64,000 nucleotides of DNA from Chitinimonas arctica (GTDB lineage Bacteria > Pseudomonadota > Gammaproteobacteria > Burkholderiales > Chitinimonadaceae): NCBI RefSeq assembly GCF_007431345.1, contig NZ_CP041730.1, forward strand, positions 2,294,001 to 2,358,000, read 5' to 3'. Positions within the stretch are counted from its first letter, which is position 1, and the number at the start of each line of letters is the position of its first letter. Shown here piece after piece: positions 20,502-32,200 of this stretch. The notes below the pieces were generated by a model. That model searched no databases. It was not told the origin of the DNA and saw nothing but the letters and a program-made list of their open reading frames with translations. The translations under genes were made by a program, and so were the position numbers.

Positions 20502-21206
20502 ATGAACAGGACCGGTTTATATCCCTCGACTGGCGCAATAAAGCGCAGCGTACCGTTATATTTGAGCGGCTTGGCAGCCTGCTTATTAATAATGTCATTA
20601 GCATATTCAGCGGTGGATTTCGATCGCCTGCTGAAGGCATTCAGCCAACGCTGGGGCGTTGCCGCAGTGCCGCGCTTCAACAGCTGGCGCGAGCTGGTCG
20701 GTGGTGGCGCCGGCGTGGGTGAAATGGAACAACTCAAGCGCGCCAATGATTTCTTCAATCGCCAAGTCAGCTTCGGCGAAGATATAACGATATGGAATCA
20801 AGCGGATTTCTGGGCCACGCCCATGGAAACCCTGGGTCGCGGCAGTGGGGATTGCGAGGATTTTGTCATTGCCAAATATTTCAGCCTGCAATTGATGGGC
20901 ATGGCGCCCGCCAAACTGCGCCTGACCTATGTCAAGGCCAAGATAGGCGGCCTGAACAGCACGGTCTCGCAAGCGCATATGGTGCTTGCCTATTATGCCC
21001 AGCCGGACGCGGAGCCACTGGTACTGGACAATCTGCTGGGCGATATCCGCCCCGCCTCGCGCCGGCCGGATCTTTCGCCGGTATTCAGCTTCAACAGCGA
21101 CGGCATCTGGGTAGCCGGCGGCGGACAGGCCAAGTCCTCGGTGGATCGGCTATCGCGCTGGAAAGACCTGGTGGCCAGAATGCAGACCGAGGGCTTTGAA
21201 CTATGA
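20502..21206 (+). CDS. lapG: LapG-like transglutaminase-type periplasmic cysteine protease
   Basis: LapG releases LapA-type adhesins from the cell surface by cutting a di-alanine site in the retention module. This 234-residue protein has an N-terminal hydrophobic segment (VPLYLSGLAACLLIMSLAYS) for export or anchoring. Its catalytic triad is Cys118 in GRGSGDCEDFVIAKYF, His159 in SQAHMVLAYY and Asp176 in PLVLDNL. The acidic DCED cluster fits the calcium site known in LapG. The target motif TAAG is present in the neighbouring adhesin. ATG 20502 or TTG 20457 could be the start; neither has a strong ribosome-binding site. The next gene is the LapD-like receptor, 46 bp downstream. Confidence 0.92.
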   Translation: MNRTGLYPSTGAIKRSVPLYLSGLAACLLIMSLAYSAVDFDRLLKAFSQRWGVAAVPRFNSWRELVGGGAGVGEMEQLKRANDFFNRQVSFGEDITIWNQADFWATPMETLGRGSGDCEDFVIAKYFSLQLMGMAPAKLRLTYVKAKIGGLNSTVSQAHMVLAYYAQPDAEPLVLDNLLGDIRPASRRPDLSPVFSFNSDGIWVAGGGQAKSSVDRLSRWKDLVARMQTEGFEL

Positions 21207-21252
21207 ATCGCGCTGTCCGCACGCGGTGCGCCGCATCGAAAGGGGAATAACG

Positions 21253-23178
21253 ATGTCCTTGCTACGGCAGCTATGGCTGGTGGTGCTACTGTCCACCCTG
21301 CTGGCCTTCCTGGGCGGTTTCGCGGTCAATCTTGCCAGCGCCCGCCAGTACCTGGAGCAGCAGCTGATGGCGCAAAGCGCGGATAGCGCCGCTTCGCTGG
21401 CCTTGTCGATGTCGCAACAAAGCAAGGACCTGGCGACCACCGAGCTGCTGGTCAGCGCCCTGTTCGATTCCGGCCATTTCCGCATGATCCGCTTCGAGGA
21501 TGTGCACGGCCGGGTTCGGGTGGAGCGCCGCAACGATGCCGATAGCGCACGGGTGCCGGCCTGGTTCAGCCGGCTGATGCCGCTGCATGTGGAAGCCGGG
21601 ACCGGCATGGTATCGGATGGCTGGAATCAGGCCGGCAAGGTGGTCCTGGTCGCGCACGAACGCTTTGCCTACGAGTCGCTTTGGTTGGGGGCGCGTAATT
21701 TCCTGCTGGTGATGGCACTGACGGGGATGTTGTCGGCCATGGCCGTATTTGCCTTGATACGCTGGGTGCGGCGGCCGCTCAGTCAATTGATGGTGCAGGC
21801 GGATGCAATCGGCAAGCGTAACTTCATCACCATCGCCGAGCCCAATGTCACCGAACTGCGCAGGGTGGTGCGCAGCATGAATCTGATGGTGGACCGGGTA
21901 AAAGCCATGTTTGCCGAGCAGGCGGCCCGGATCGAAGATCTGCGCGGCGCCGCCAACCGCGACGCCCTGACCGGCCTACCCAATCGCGACCACTTTCTCG
22001 GCCGGCTGCGGCAGACATTGGCGGATGAGGGCGCCGCCGCCCGTGGCGCATTGCTGCTGATCCGCCTGCACGACCTGCTGGGCATCAACCGCAGCCTGGG
22101 CCGCGCCGAGGCCGACGGCTATATCCGCCGCGTCGGCGCACAGTTGCAGGCCGGCCTGCCGGCAGGGCAGGATTGGCTGTTGGCGAGATTGAACGGCGCC
22201 GATTTCGCCGTACTGGCCCAGGACGCCGATGTGGCGCAGGCGGAAGCCTCGGCGCTGGGCCTGTTGCAGGCACTGCAGGATATCGCCTTGGAAGGGCATA
22301 CCGAAGCACGCAATATCGCGCATATCGGTGTGGCCTTCTATCAGCGCGGCAGCAACGAAGGCAGCCTGCTGTCGGCCGCCGACCAGGCCCTGGCGAGGGC
22401 CGAAGCGCAGGGCGGCAACCAGTATGCGCTGGGCGAGATCGAAACCGTCCAGGGGGTCGGCCTGCAGGAATGGCGCGAGATCCTTGACCGCGCCCTGGCC
22501 TATCGCAGCTTTGAAATGGCCAGTTTCCCGGTCCTGGATCTGCACAAGCAGCTGATCCACCACGAAGTCCTGCTACGCCTGCAACCCAAGGAGGGCGAGT
22601 TGCTGACCGCCGGCCAGTTCATGCCCATGGCCGGCCGCTTCGGCTACCTGGGGCAGCTCGACCTGGTGGCCATCGAACTGGCGTGCGAACGGCTCAAGCG
22701 CCAGAGCGAACCGCTGGCCGTCAATATCTCCTCCGCCTCCATCAGCGACGAGGCCTTCCTTGCCAGCCTGCCGCCGCTGCTGGCGCGCTACCGCGAGGTC
22801 GCCTCGCTGCTTTGGTTCGAGGTCAACGAATATGGCCTGGGTGGCGATTACCAGCGCCTGGTCACCTTCTCCACCATCGTGCGCGAATTCGGCAGCAAGG
22901 TCGGCATCGAGCATTTCGGCCGCCAATTCGGCCGCATACCGGCACTCTACGACCTGCGCCTGGACTACCTGAAGATAGACGGCAGCTTTATTCGCGATAT
23001 CGACCAGCAGGACGGCAACCAGATGCTGCTCAAGGCCATCATCGGCGTCGCCGATGGCGCCGGGCTGCTGGTATTGGCCGAGGCGGTGCATACCGAAGCG
23101 GAATGGCAGACCCTGTGCCGCTTGGGCACACAGGGGATGACGGGGCCGTTGGCTACCAGGCAGTATGGCCTGGGGTAA
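21253..23178 (+). CDS. lapD: LapD-like c-di-GMP receptor with degenerate GGDEF and EAL domains
   Basis: The 641-residue inner-membrane protein has two transmembrane helices (near 5-25 and 155-175) bracketing a LapD/MoxY-type periplasmic domain. A HAMP region, a degenerate GGDEF domain (RLNGADFAVL replaces the active loop) and a degenerate EAL domain (HHEVLLRLQ in place of EAL) follow. Loss of both catalytic motifs fits a receptor that binds c-di-GMP rather than making or breaking it. In Pseudomonas, c-di-GMP-bound LapD sequesters LapG and keeps the adhesin on the surface. The ATG at 21253 follows AGGGGA and gives the MSLLRQLW start; an in-frame start at 21196 overlaps lapG. Confidence 0.92.
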   Translation: MSLLRQLWLVVLLSTLLAFLGGFAVNLASARQYLEQQLMAQSADSAASLALSMSQQSKDLATTELLVSALFDSGHFRMIRFEDVHGRVRVERRNDADSARVPAWFSRLMPLHVEAGTGMVSDGWNQAGKVVLVAHERFAYESLWLGARNFLLVMALTGMLSAMAVFALIRWVRRPLSQLMVQADAIGKRNFITIAEPNVTELRRVVRSMNLMVDRVKAMFAEQAARIEDLRGAANRDALTGLPNRDHFLGRLRQTLADEGAAARGALLLIRLHDLLGINRSLGRAEADGYIRRVGAQLQAGLPAGQDWLLARLNGADFAVLAQDADVAQAEASALGLLQALQDIALEGHTEARNIAHIGVAFYQRGSNEGSLLSAADQALARAEAQGGNQYALGEIETVQGVGLQEWREILDRALAYRSFEMASFPVLDLHKQLIHHEVLLRLQPKEGELLTAGQFMPMAGRFGYLGQLDLVAIELACERLKRQSEPLAVNISSASISDEAFLASLPPLLARYREVASLLWFEVNEYGLGGDYQRLVTFSTIVREFGSKVGIEHFGRQFGRIPALYDLRLDYLKIDGSFIRDIDQQDGNQMLLKAIIGVADGAGLLVLAEAVHTEAEWQTLCRLGTQGMTGPLATRQYGLG

Positions 23179-23197
23179 GCCACGACAGGCCTGAAAC

Positions 23198-23230
23198 AAA
23201 AAGACCGGGAAGCGTTTTCCCGGTCTTTTT
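23198..23230. terminator. Bidirectional Rho-independent terminator between lapD and lapA
   Basis: AAAAAGACCGGGAA and TTCCCGGTCTTTTT form a near-perfect hairpin with A and T runs on opposite sides, so it can stop transcription from both directions. It lies between the convergent stop codons of the LapD-like receptor and the adhesin. Confidence 0.92.
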
Positions 23231-23245
23231 GTCTAGCGGCGTTTT

Positions 23246-26200
23246 TCAATCCACCGACAGCTTCCCCTTGCTCAACAGGTCCTGGATGATGGCGGTATTG
23301 CTCAGCGTGCCGCCAATGGTCAGATCCTGGTTGCTCAGCACCACCCGCTGATCTTCATTGCCGGCGTTATAGCCGCCGTTGAAGCCGCCATTGCTGCTGA
23401 TATGCACCACCGTATCGCTACCGACCTTCTCGAACTGCAGAAAGTTGCCCAGGTTGCCGATACCCACGCCATTGCCATGGTTCTCGCCTTGCAGCAGATC
23501 CAGCAGGTCCAGCCGATCACCGCCGCTGGCGAAGCTGGCACTGCTGAAATCGGTGACGATATCGCTGGCCGGGCTGCCGCCGGTGCCGCTTTCGGCCAGT
23601 TGCCAGCGGAAGGTATCCGCGCCGCTGCCGCCACTGAGCGTATCGTTGCCCAAGCCGCCATGCAGCAGGTCGCTGCCGCCGTTGCCGTTCAGGACATCAT
23701 TGCCCAGGCCGCCGTGCAGGGTATCGTTGCCGCTACTCCCGCCCAGGGTGTCGTTGGCGATATTGCCGAATAGCTCGCCGGCAGCGCCCAGCGTCTTGTC
23801 GACGGCTGCCACCACCGACACATTCAAGGTGGCATGGGTGGTGTAGGAGCTGCCGCCCACGCTTTCCAGCGCGACGGATTGCACGTCCAGCGCCATCTGG
23901 CCGCTGTAGCTGGCCGGTGGCGTCAATGTCAGGTGGGTGTAGTCCCAGCCCGTGATAATGGCGACCCCGCTGGCACCCACCGTGACGCTATGGCCGGCGT
24001 TGTCGGCCAGGATGGAGCCCTGCACGATATTGCCGATGGCCACCGCCAGGCTTTCGGAGCTATCGGTATCCACCAGGCCGGCGGTCAGGCCGCCCAGCGC
24101 GATGGTGGTGCCTTGCCCGCCCACATTGATGGGCTGGTCCAGCACGATATTGTCCACGACACCACCGTAGGAATCCTGGGTGGTACCCTTGAATTCGAGC
24201 CGGGTCGGCGCGCCGGTACCGACGAATTCCAGGTCGTAGTGCTGGAAACCCACCGTCGGCGAGCTGATCGTACCCACCTTGGCACCGCCCCAGTACACAT
24301 CGATCTGCGAGTTCAATTCACTACCCGAGCGAGGAGAGTAGTCGAAGCTCAGATGGTAGATATTGCCCCGCACGGTATTGACCGTGGTGTACAGATTGGA
24401 AGCGTCGCCGGTATTGGCTTCCAGTTCGAGAACATAGTTATTCGAACCATTGCCGGCATAGGTATTGGCCGTGCCGATTTCCACCCTGTTGCCAGGGTTA
24501 TCGGTCTTCCACGGGCTGCCGGCCGGTAGCGCGATATTGGTCCAGGCCGTGCCTGCCGGGACGATGCCTTCGAAGTTCTGGGTGGAGAACACGCCGGCCG
24601 GTATCAAGGTCAGCGTCGGCGCATCCGCGATCGGCGTCACCGTCAGGGTGGCGGTGGCAGGCGTGAAGTCCAGCTCGCCGCTGTTGTCGCGGGCGGCGTA
24701 CTGGAAGCTGGTGCTGCCGCTCCAATTGGCCGTGGGCTTGAAGTAGACCGGGCCGCTGACCACCTCGCCGGCGGTCACCGCCAGCGTGGCGGCGGCGTCC
24801 TTGTACAGGGTGCCGTTAAGCGGCAGGGTGCTGATCCGGTAACCGTTGACGGTGCCATCCACATCGCTGCCGGCCAGGGCCACGGTCAATACGGTGTCTT
24901 CATTGCCGGTCACGGCCAGATTACTGGTATTGGGTTGGTCGTTGACCGGATTCACCGTGACGCTCACGGTGGCGGTTTCGGTGACGCCGCCCGACCGGAC
25001 GGTATAGGTGAACGTGACCGGCGTAGCGGCGGTATTGTTGAAGTCGGCGGGCGGCGTGTAGATCAGTTCGCCTGCCGCATTCAAGGTCACGATGCCATTG
25101 GCTACCGCGATGCCAGGGCCTGCCGCGGTGATGGAATTACCATTGACCGCGACAACGAGATGGCCGGGATTTTCGAAGTGGTCATTGCTGTTGACGATGA
25201 TGGTCACCGGCTTGTCTTCCGCCGTGGTCACCATATCGGCCACGATATCCGCTACCGGCGTCACGGTGATGGCCACCGTGTCGCTATCGATATTGACGCC
25301 ATCCTGGCTGGTGACGGTCAGCGTGGCGCTGCCGTTGTAATCGGCGGTCGGCCGATAGACCAGGCCGTTCAAGGCGCCATTGACGGAGGCCACAGTGCCG
25401 CTGATGGTCACGCTACCGCTGCCGTTGTTGGTGATATTGGCGCCGTTGAAGACGACCGCGGTCAGGGTGCCGTTGCCGACGCTGACTACCGTGGTCAGCG
25501 CACCGCCATCCGCATCCGCCACCGTGACGGCATTGCCGTTGCCCACACTGAATACCAGCGTGCTGTCTTCCGCCAGCGATTGCGCGCCCGGTACGCCATT
25601 GACCGGCGGCGCGGCATTGACCGAATAGCCCTCGGTATCGGTACCGCTGCCGGGATTACCGGCGGCATCGGTGGTGGTGACGCGGGCATCGACGACCCGG
25701 TCGGCATCGCTGACCAGGCCGCTGCCCGGTACGGCAATGCTGAAGGTCTTGCCCGGCTGCACCGTCCCGAGGTAATTCACGCCGTTGACGGTAATGGTGA
25801 CGATATCGCCGACCTTGGCATCGCCCCCCACCGTGCCGGTGATATTGACCGGGCCACCCGCTTCGGCGGCACTGATGATGTCATCCGCCGTGATATTCGC
25901 GTCCAGCGTAATGGTCGGAACCGGCGCGGTGGTATCGACGGTGTAGACCTGGTTGGCGGTTGCGGTCGCCACATTGCCTGCCGAGTCGGCAGCCGTGACA
26001 CTGGCATCGACGCGCCGGTCGGCATCGGCGAGCAGATCGCTGCCCGGCACATTGATGCTGTAGCCAAAGCCCGCCTGGACCGTACCGGTGAAAGTCTTGC
26101 CGTTGATGGTCAGCGTCACGGTATCGCCAGGCTTGGCGTCGCCGCCCACGGTGCCGGTCACCGCCACGGTGCCGGCGGACTCGCTGGTATTGAGGATATT

Positions 26201-29200
26201 GTCGGCGGTGATGGACGCGACCGTGATGCTGGCCGAAGCGCTGGTATCGACCTTATAGCTCTCGGTATCGGTGGCGGTGCCGGAATTGCCGGCGGTATCG
26301 GTGCTGGTGACACGGGCATCGACCACCCAGTCGGCATCGGCGTTCAAGCCGCTGCCGGGAACGGCGATGCTGAAAATCCGGCCGGCCGCCACCAGTCCAC
26401 TGTAATTCACGCCATTGATGGTCAGGGTGACGGTATCGCCCACCTGGGCATCGCCACCGACGGTACCGGTGATATTGATATTGCCGGCCGCTTCGACCGC
26501 GTTGATCACATCATCGGCGGTGATATTGGCATCCAGCGTGATGGTCGGCACGGGTGCACTGGTATCGACCGTATAGCTTTCCGTATCGGCAGCGCTACCG
26601 CTGTTGCCTGCCGCATCGGTGGTGGTGACGCTGGCGGCGATGGTGCGGTCGGCATCGGCGGCCAGGTCGCTGCCCGCCACCGCGATGCTGAAGGTATTCC
26701 CCGCCGCCACGTTCCCCGTGTAATTCACGCCATTGATCACCAGCGTCACGGTGTCGCCCACTTGGGCATCGCCGCCGACGGTGCCGGTGATATTTACCGT
26801 GCCGCCTGCTTCCGTGGCGTTGATGACGTCGTCCGCCGTGATATTGGCAGCCAGCGTGATGGTGGGTACCGGTACGCCGGTATCGACCGTATAGCTTTCG
26901 GTATCGGTAGCGCTACCGCTGTTGCCTGCCGCATCGGTAGTGGTGACGCTGGCGGCGATGGTGCGGTCGGCATCGGCGGCCAGGTCGCTGCCCGCCACTG
27001 CGATGCTGAAGGTATTCCCCGCCGCCACGTTCCCGGTGTAGTTCACGCCATTGATCACCAGCGTCACGGTGTCGCCCACCTGGGCATCGCCGCCGACCGT
27101 GCCGGTGACATTGACCGTACCACCGGCCTCGGTGGCGTTGATCACATCGTCGGCCGTGATATTGGTGTCCAGCGTGATGGTCGGCACCGGTACGCCGGTA
27201 TCGACCGTGTAGCTTTCGGTATCGGTAGCGCTACCACTGTTGCCTGCCGCATCGGTGGTGGTGATGCTGGCGGTGATGGTGCGGTCGGCATCAGCGGCCA
27301 GGTCGCTGCCCGCCACTGCGATGCTGAAGGTATTCCCGGCGACCACGGCACCGGTGTAGTTCACACCGTTGATGACCAGGGTCACCGCATCACCCACTTG
27401 GGCGTCGCCACCCACCGTGCCGGTGATATTCACCGTACCGCCGGCTTCGGCGGCATTGACCACATCGTCGGCGGTGATGTTGGCGTCAAGGGTGATGGTC
27501 GGCACCGGTACACTGGCATCGACCGTATAGCTTTCCGTATCGGTACCGGTACCACTATTGCCTGCCACATCGGTGGTGGTCACACTGGCGGCAATGGTAC
27601 GGTCGGCATCGGCGGCCAGATCGCTACCCGCGACTGCGATGCTGAAGGTATTCCCGGCGGCCACGTTACCCGTGTAGTTCACGCCGTTGATGACCAGGGT
27701 AACGGTATCGCCCACCTGTGCATCGCCACCGACGGTGCCGGTGACATTCACCGTACCGCCTGCTTCGGCGGCATTGATCACGTCATCGGCGGTGATATTG
27801 GCATCCAGCGTAATAGTGGGTGCCGGGACGCTGGTATCGATCTTATAGCTTTCGGTATCGCTAGCGGTACCGCTGTTGCCGGCAACATCGGTGGTAGTCA
27901 CGCTGGCGGCAACGGTGAGGTCGGCATCGGCGGCCAGATCGCTGCCCGCGACCGCAATGCTGAAGGTACTCCCGGCAGCCACGGTACCGGTGTAGGTCAC
28001 GCCACTGATGGTCAGGGTGACGGTATCACCCACCTGGGCATCGCCACCCACGGTGCCGGTAACGTTCACCGTACCGCCGGCTTCGGCGGCATTGACCACA
28101 TCGTCGGCGGTGATATTGGCATCAAGGGTGATGGTTGGTACAGGCGCGGCCGTATCGACGGTGTAGCTCTCGGTATCGGTGCCCGTACCGCTATTGCCGG
28201 CACCATCCGTGGTGGTGATGCTGGCGGCGATGGTGCGGTCGGCATCGGCGGCCAGGTCGCTGCCCGCAACCGCGATGCTGAAGGTACTCCCGGCAGCCAC
28301 GGTACCCGTGTAGTTCACGCCGTTGATGAGCAAGGTCACCGTATCGCCCACCTGGGCGTCGCCACCAACGGTGCCGGTGACATTGACCGTGCCGCCGGCT
28401 TCGGCGGCGTTGATCACGTCGTCGGCCGTGATATTGGCGTCCAACGCAATGGTCGGGACAGGTAGGCCTATGGCGACGGTATAGCTTTCGGTATCGGTGC
28501 CGGTGCCGCTATTGCCTGCTGCATCGGTAGTGGTCACGCTTGCAGCGATAGTGCGGTCGGCATCGGCGGCCAGGTCGCTACCCGCGACCGCGATGCTGAA
28601 GGTATTCCCTGCCGCCACGGTACCCGTGTAGTTCACGCCGTTGACGAGCAAGGTCACCGTATCGCCCACTTGGGTATCGCCACCCACGGTGCCGGTAACG
28701 TTCACCGTACCGCCGGCTTCGGCGGCATTGATCACGTCGTCGGCGGTGATATTGGCGTCCAGCGTGATGGTCGGGACAGGTAGGCCTGTGGCGACGGAAT
28801 AGCTTTCGGTATCGGTGCCGGTGCCGCTATTGCCTGCTGCATCGGTCGTGGTCACGCTGGCAGCGATGGTGCGGTCGGCATCGGACGCCAGGTCGCTACC
28901 CGCGACCGCGATGCTGAAGGTATTCCCTGCCGCCACGGTACCGGTGTAGTTCACGCCGTTGATGAGCAAGGTCACCGTATCGCCAACTTGGGTATCGCCA
29001 CCAACGGTGCCGGTGACATTGACCGTGCCGCCGGCTTCGGTGGCGTTGATCACGTCGTCGGCGGTAATGTTGGCATCCAGCGTGATGGTCGGCACAGGTA
29101 CGGCCGTATCGACGGTGTAGCTCTCGGTATCGGTACCCGTACCGCTATTGCCGGCACCATCCGTGGTGGTGACGCTGGCGTCAATGGTGCGGTCGGCATC

Positions 29201-32200
29201 GGCGGCCAGATCGCTGCCCGCGACTGCGATGCTGAAGGTATTCCCGGCGGCCACGTTACCCGTGTAGTTCACGCCGTTGATGACCAGGGTAACGGTATCG
29301 CCCACCTGTGCATCGCCACCGACAGTACCGGTGACATTCACCGTACCGCCGGCTTCGGCGGCATTGATCACGTCGTCGGCGGTGATATTGGCATCCAGTG
29401 CGATGGTCGGAATCGGGAAACCGGTTGCGACGGTATAGCTTTCGGTATCGGTCGCCGTGCCGCTATTACCGGCAGCGTCGGTGCTGGTGATGCTGGCGGC
29501 GATGGTGCGGTCGGCATCGGCCGCCAGATTGCTGCCGGCGACCGCGATGCTGAAGGTATTCCCGGCAGCCACGGTACCCGTGTAGTTCACGCCGTTGATG
29601 AGCAAGGTCACCGTATCGCCCACTTGGGCGTCGCCACCGACGGTGCCGGTGACGTTCACCGTGCCGCCGGCTTCGGCGGCGTTGATCACGTCGTCGGCGG
29701 TGATATTGGCATCCAGCGTGATGGTCGGCACAGGCGAGGCCGTATCGACGGTGTAGCTCTCGGTATCGGTGCCCGTCCCGCTGTTGCCTGCGCCATCCGT
29801 GGTGGTCACGCTAGCGGCAATGGTACGGTCGGCATCGGCGGCCAGGTCGCTGCCCGCTACCGCAATGCTGAAGGTACGACCAGCGGCCACGGTACCCGTG
29901 TAGTTCGCGCCGTTGATCACCAGGGTAACGGTATCGCCCACCTGGGCATCGCCACCAACGGTGCCGGTAACGTTCACCGTACCGCCGGCTTCGGCGGCAT
30001 TGATCACGTCGTCGGCGGTGATATTGGCATCAAGCGCGATGGTCGGAATCGGGAAGCCGGTTGCGACGGTATAGCCTTCGGTGTCGGTACCCGTGCCGGT
30101 ATTGCCGGCCCCATCGGTAGTGCTGACGCTGGCCGCGATGGTGCGGTCGGCATCGGCGGCCAGGTCGCTGCCCGCCACAGCGATGCTGAAGGTATTCCCG
30201 GCGGCCACGGTACCCGTGTAATTCACACCGTTGATGACCAGCGTCACCGTGTCACCCACCTGGGCGTCTCCGCCCACCGTGCCGGTGATATTGACCGTAC
30301 CGCCGGCTTCGGCGGCATTGATCACGTCGTCGGCGGTGATATTGGCGTCCAGCGCGATGGTCGGAATCGGGAAGCCGGTTGCGACGGTATAGCTTTCGGT
30401 ATCGGTCGCCGTGCCGCTATTACCGGCAGCGTCGGTGCTGGTGATGCTGGCGGCTATGGTACGGTCGGCATCGGCCGCCAGATTGCTGCCTGCGACCGCG
30501 ATGCTGAAGGTCAGGCCGGCCACCACCGTTCCGGTGTAGCTCACGCCGTTGACGACCAGCGTCACGGTGTCGCCCACCTGGGCGTCGCCACCGACGGTAC
30601 CGGTGACGTTCACCGTGCCGCCGGCTTCGGCGGCGTTGATCACGTCGTCGGCCGTAATATTGGCATCAAGGGAAATGGTCGGCACGGGCGCGGCCGTATC
30701 GACGGTATAGCTTTCAGTATCGGTACCCGTCCCGCTGTTGCCGGCGCCATCCGTGGTGGTCACGCTGGCGGCGATGGTGCGGTCGGCATCGGCGGCCAGG
30801 TCACTGCCCGCCACCGCAATGCTGAAGGTACGACCAGCGGCCACGGTACCCGTGTAATTCGCGCCGTTGATTGTCAGGGTGACGGTATCGCCCACCTGGG
30901 CATCGCCGCCGACGGTACCGGTGACATTCACCGTACCGCCGGCTTCGGCGGTATTGATCACATCGTCGGCGGTGATATTGGCATCAAGCGCGATAGTCGG
31001 AATCGGGAAGCCGGTTGCGACGGTATAGCCTTCGGTGTCGGTACCCGTGCCGGTATTGCCGGCACCATCGGTAGTGCTGATGCTGGCCGCGATGGTGCGG
31101 TCGGCGTCGGCGGCCAGGTCGCTGCCCGCGACCGCGATGCTGAAGGTAAGACCGGCGGCTACGGTACCCGTGTAATTCACGCCGTTGATGGTCAAGGTAA
31201 CGGTATCACCCACCTGGGCGTCTCCGCCGACAGTACCGCTAACGTTCACCGTGCCGGCGGCTTCGGCCGCGCTGATCACGTCATCGGCCGTGATATTGGC
31301 ATCGAGCGAAATGGTCGGGACGGGCAGACCGACGGCGACGGTATAGCTTTCGGTATCGGTCGCGGTACCCGAGTTGCCTGCCCCATCGGTGGTGGTGACA
31401 CTGGCGGCTATGGTGCGATCGGCATCGGCGGCCAGGTCGCTGCCCGCGACCGCGATGCTGAAGGTACGGCCGGCGGCCACGGTGCCGGTGTAGTTCACGC
31501 CGTTGATGGTCAGGGTGACGGTATCGCCCACCTTGGCGTCTCCGCCCACGCTGCCGGTAACGTTCACCGTGCCGGCGGCTTCGGCCGCGCTGATCACATC
31601 GTCGGCGGTGATATTGGCGGCCAGGGTGATCGTGGGGAATAGGGGGTCGGCCACCGGCGTAACGCCGATATTGACGATCAGCGTATCGCTACCACCGTTG
31701 CCATCGCTGACGATGACGCTGAAGCTATCCGGGCCGTTGTAGTTGGCGGCAGGGGTATAAGTCCAGCTACCGTCGGCATTCACCGTCACGGCGCCATTGG
31801 CGGGGTCGCTGGCCTTGCTGAAGCTGAGACTGTCGCCATCCGCGTCGGTGGCGGTCAAGGTGCCGCTGACCGGCGTGTCTTCCGGCGTACTGACACTGAT
31901 ATCGTTGCCCAGGGGGTTATTGTTGCCATCGACGAAGACCGGCGCATCATTGACCGGTGTCACACCGATCTGGATGGTGAGGGTATCGGTACCGCCCTTG
32001 CCGTCGTCCACCTTGACGGTAAAGCTGTCGGCGCCGTTGTAGTTGGGGCCGGGGGTGTAGGTCCAGCTACCGTCGGGATTGACTTGCGCGGTACCGTGGC
32101 TGGGCTCGCTGTTCTTGCCGAAGCTGAGGGTATCGCCATCGGCATCGGTGGCTTGCAGCGTTCCGCCAACCGGCGTGTCTTCCGGGGTGGTGACGCTGAT

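Noticed and set aside
24935..28465. Antisense open frame of 1176 codons across the adhesin repeats
   Set aside because: It is the mirror of a 318-bp repeat whose length is a multiple of three and whose antisense frame happens to lack stops. Its translation is repetitive and has no domain character.
28988..31642. Second antisense frame of 884 codons in the same array
   Set aside because: Same cause as the frame at 24935-28465; the sense strand encodes well-formed Ig-like domains.
25615..31642. CRISPR-like or satellite array
   Set aside because: The units are 318 bp, coding and in frame, without spacers; they are protein-domain repeats.
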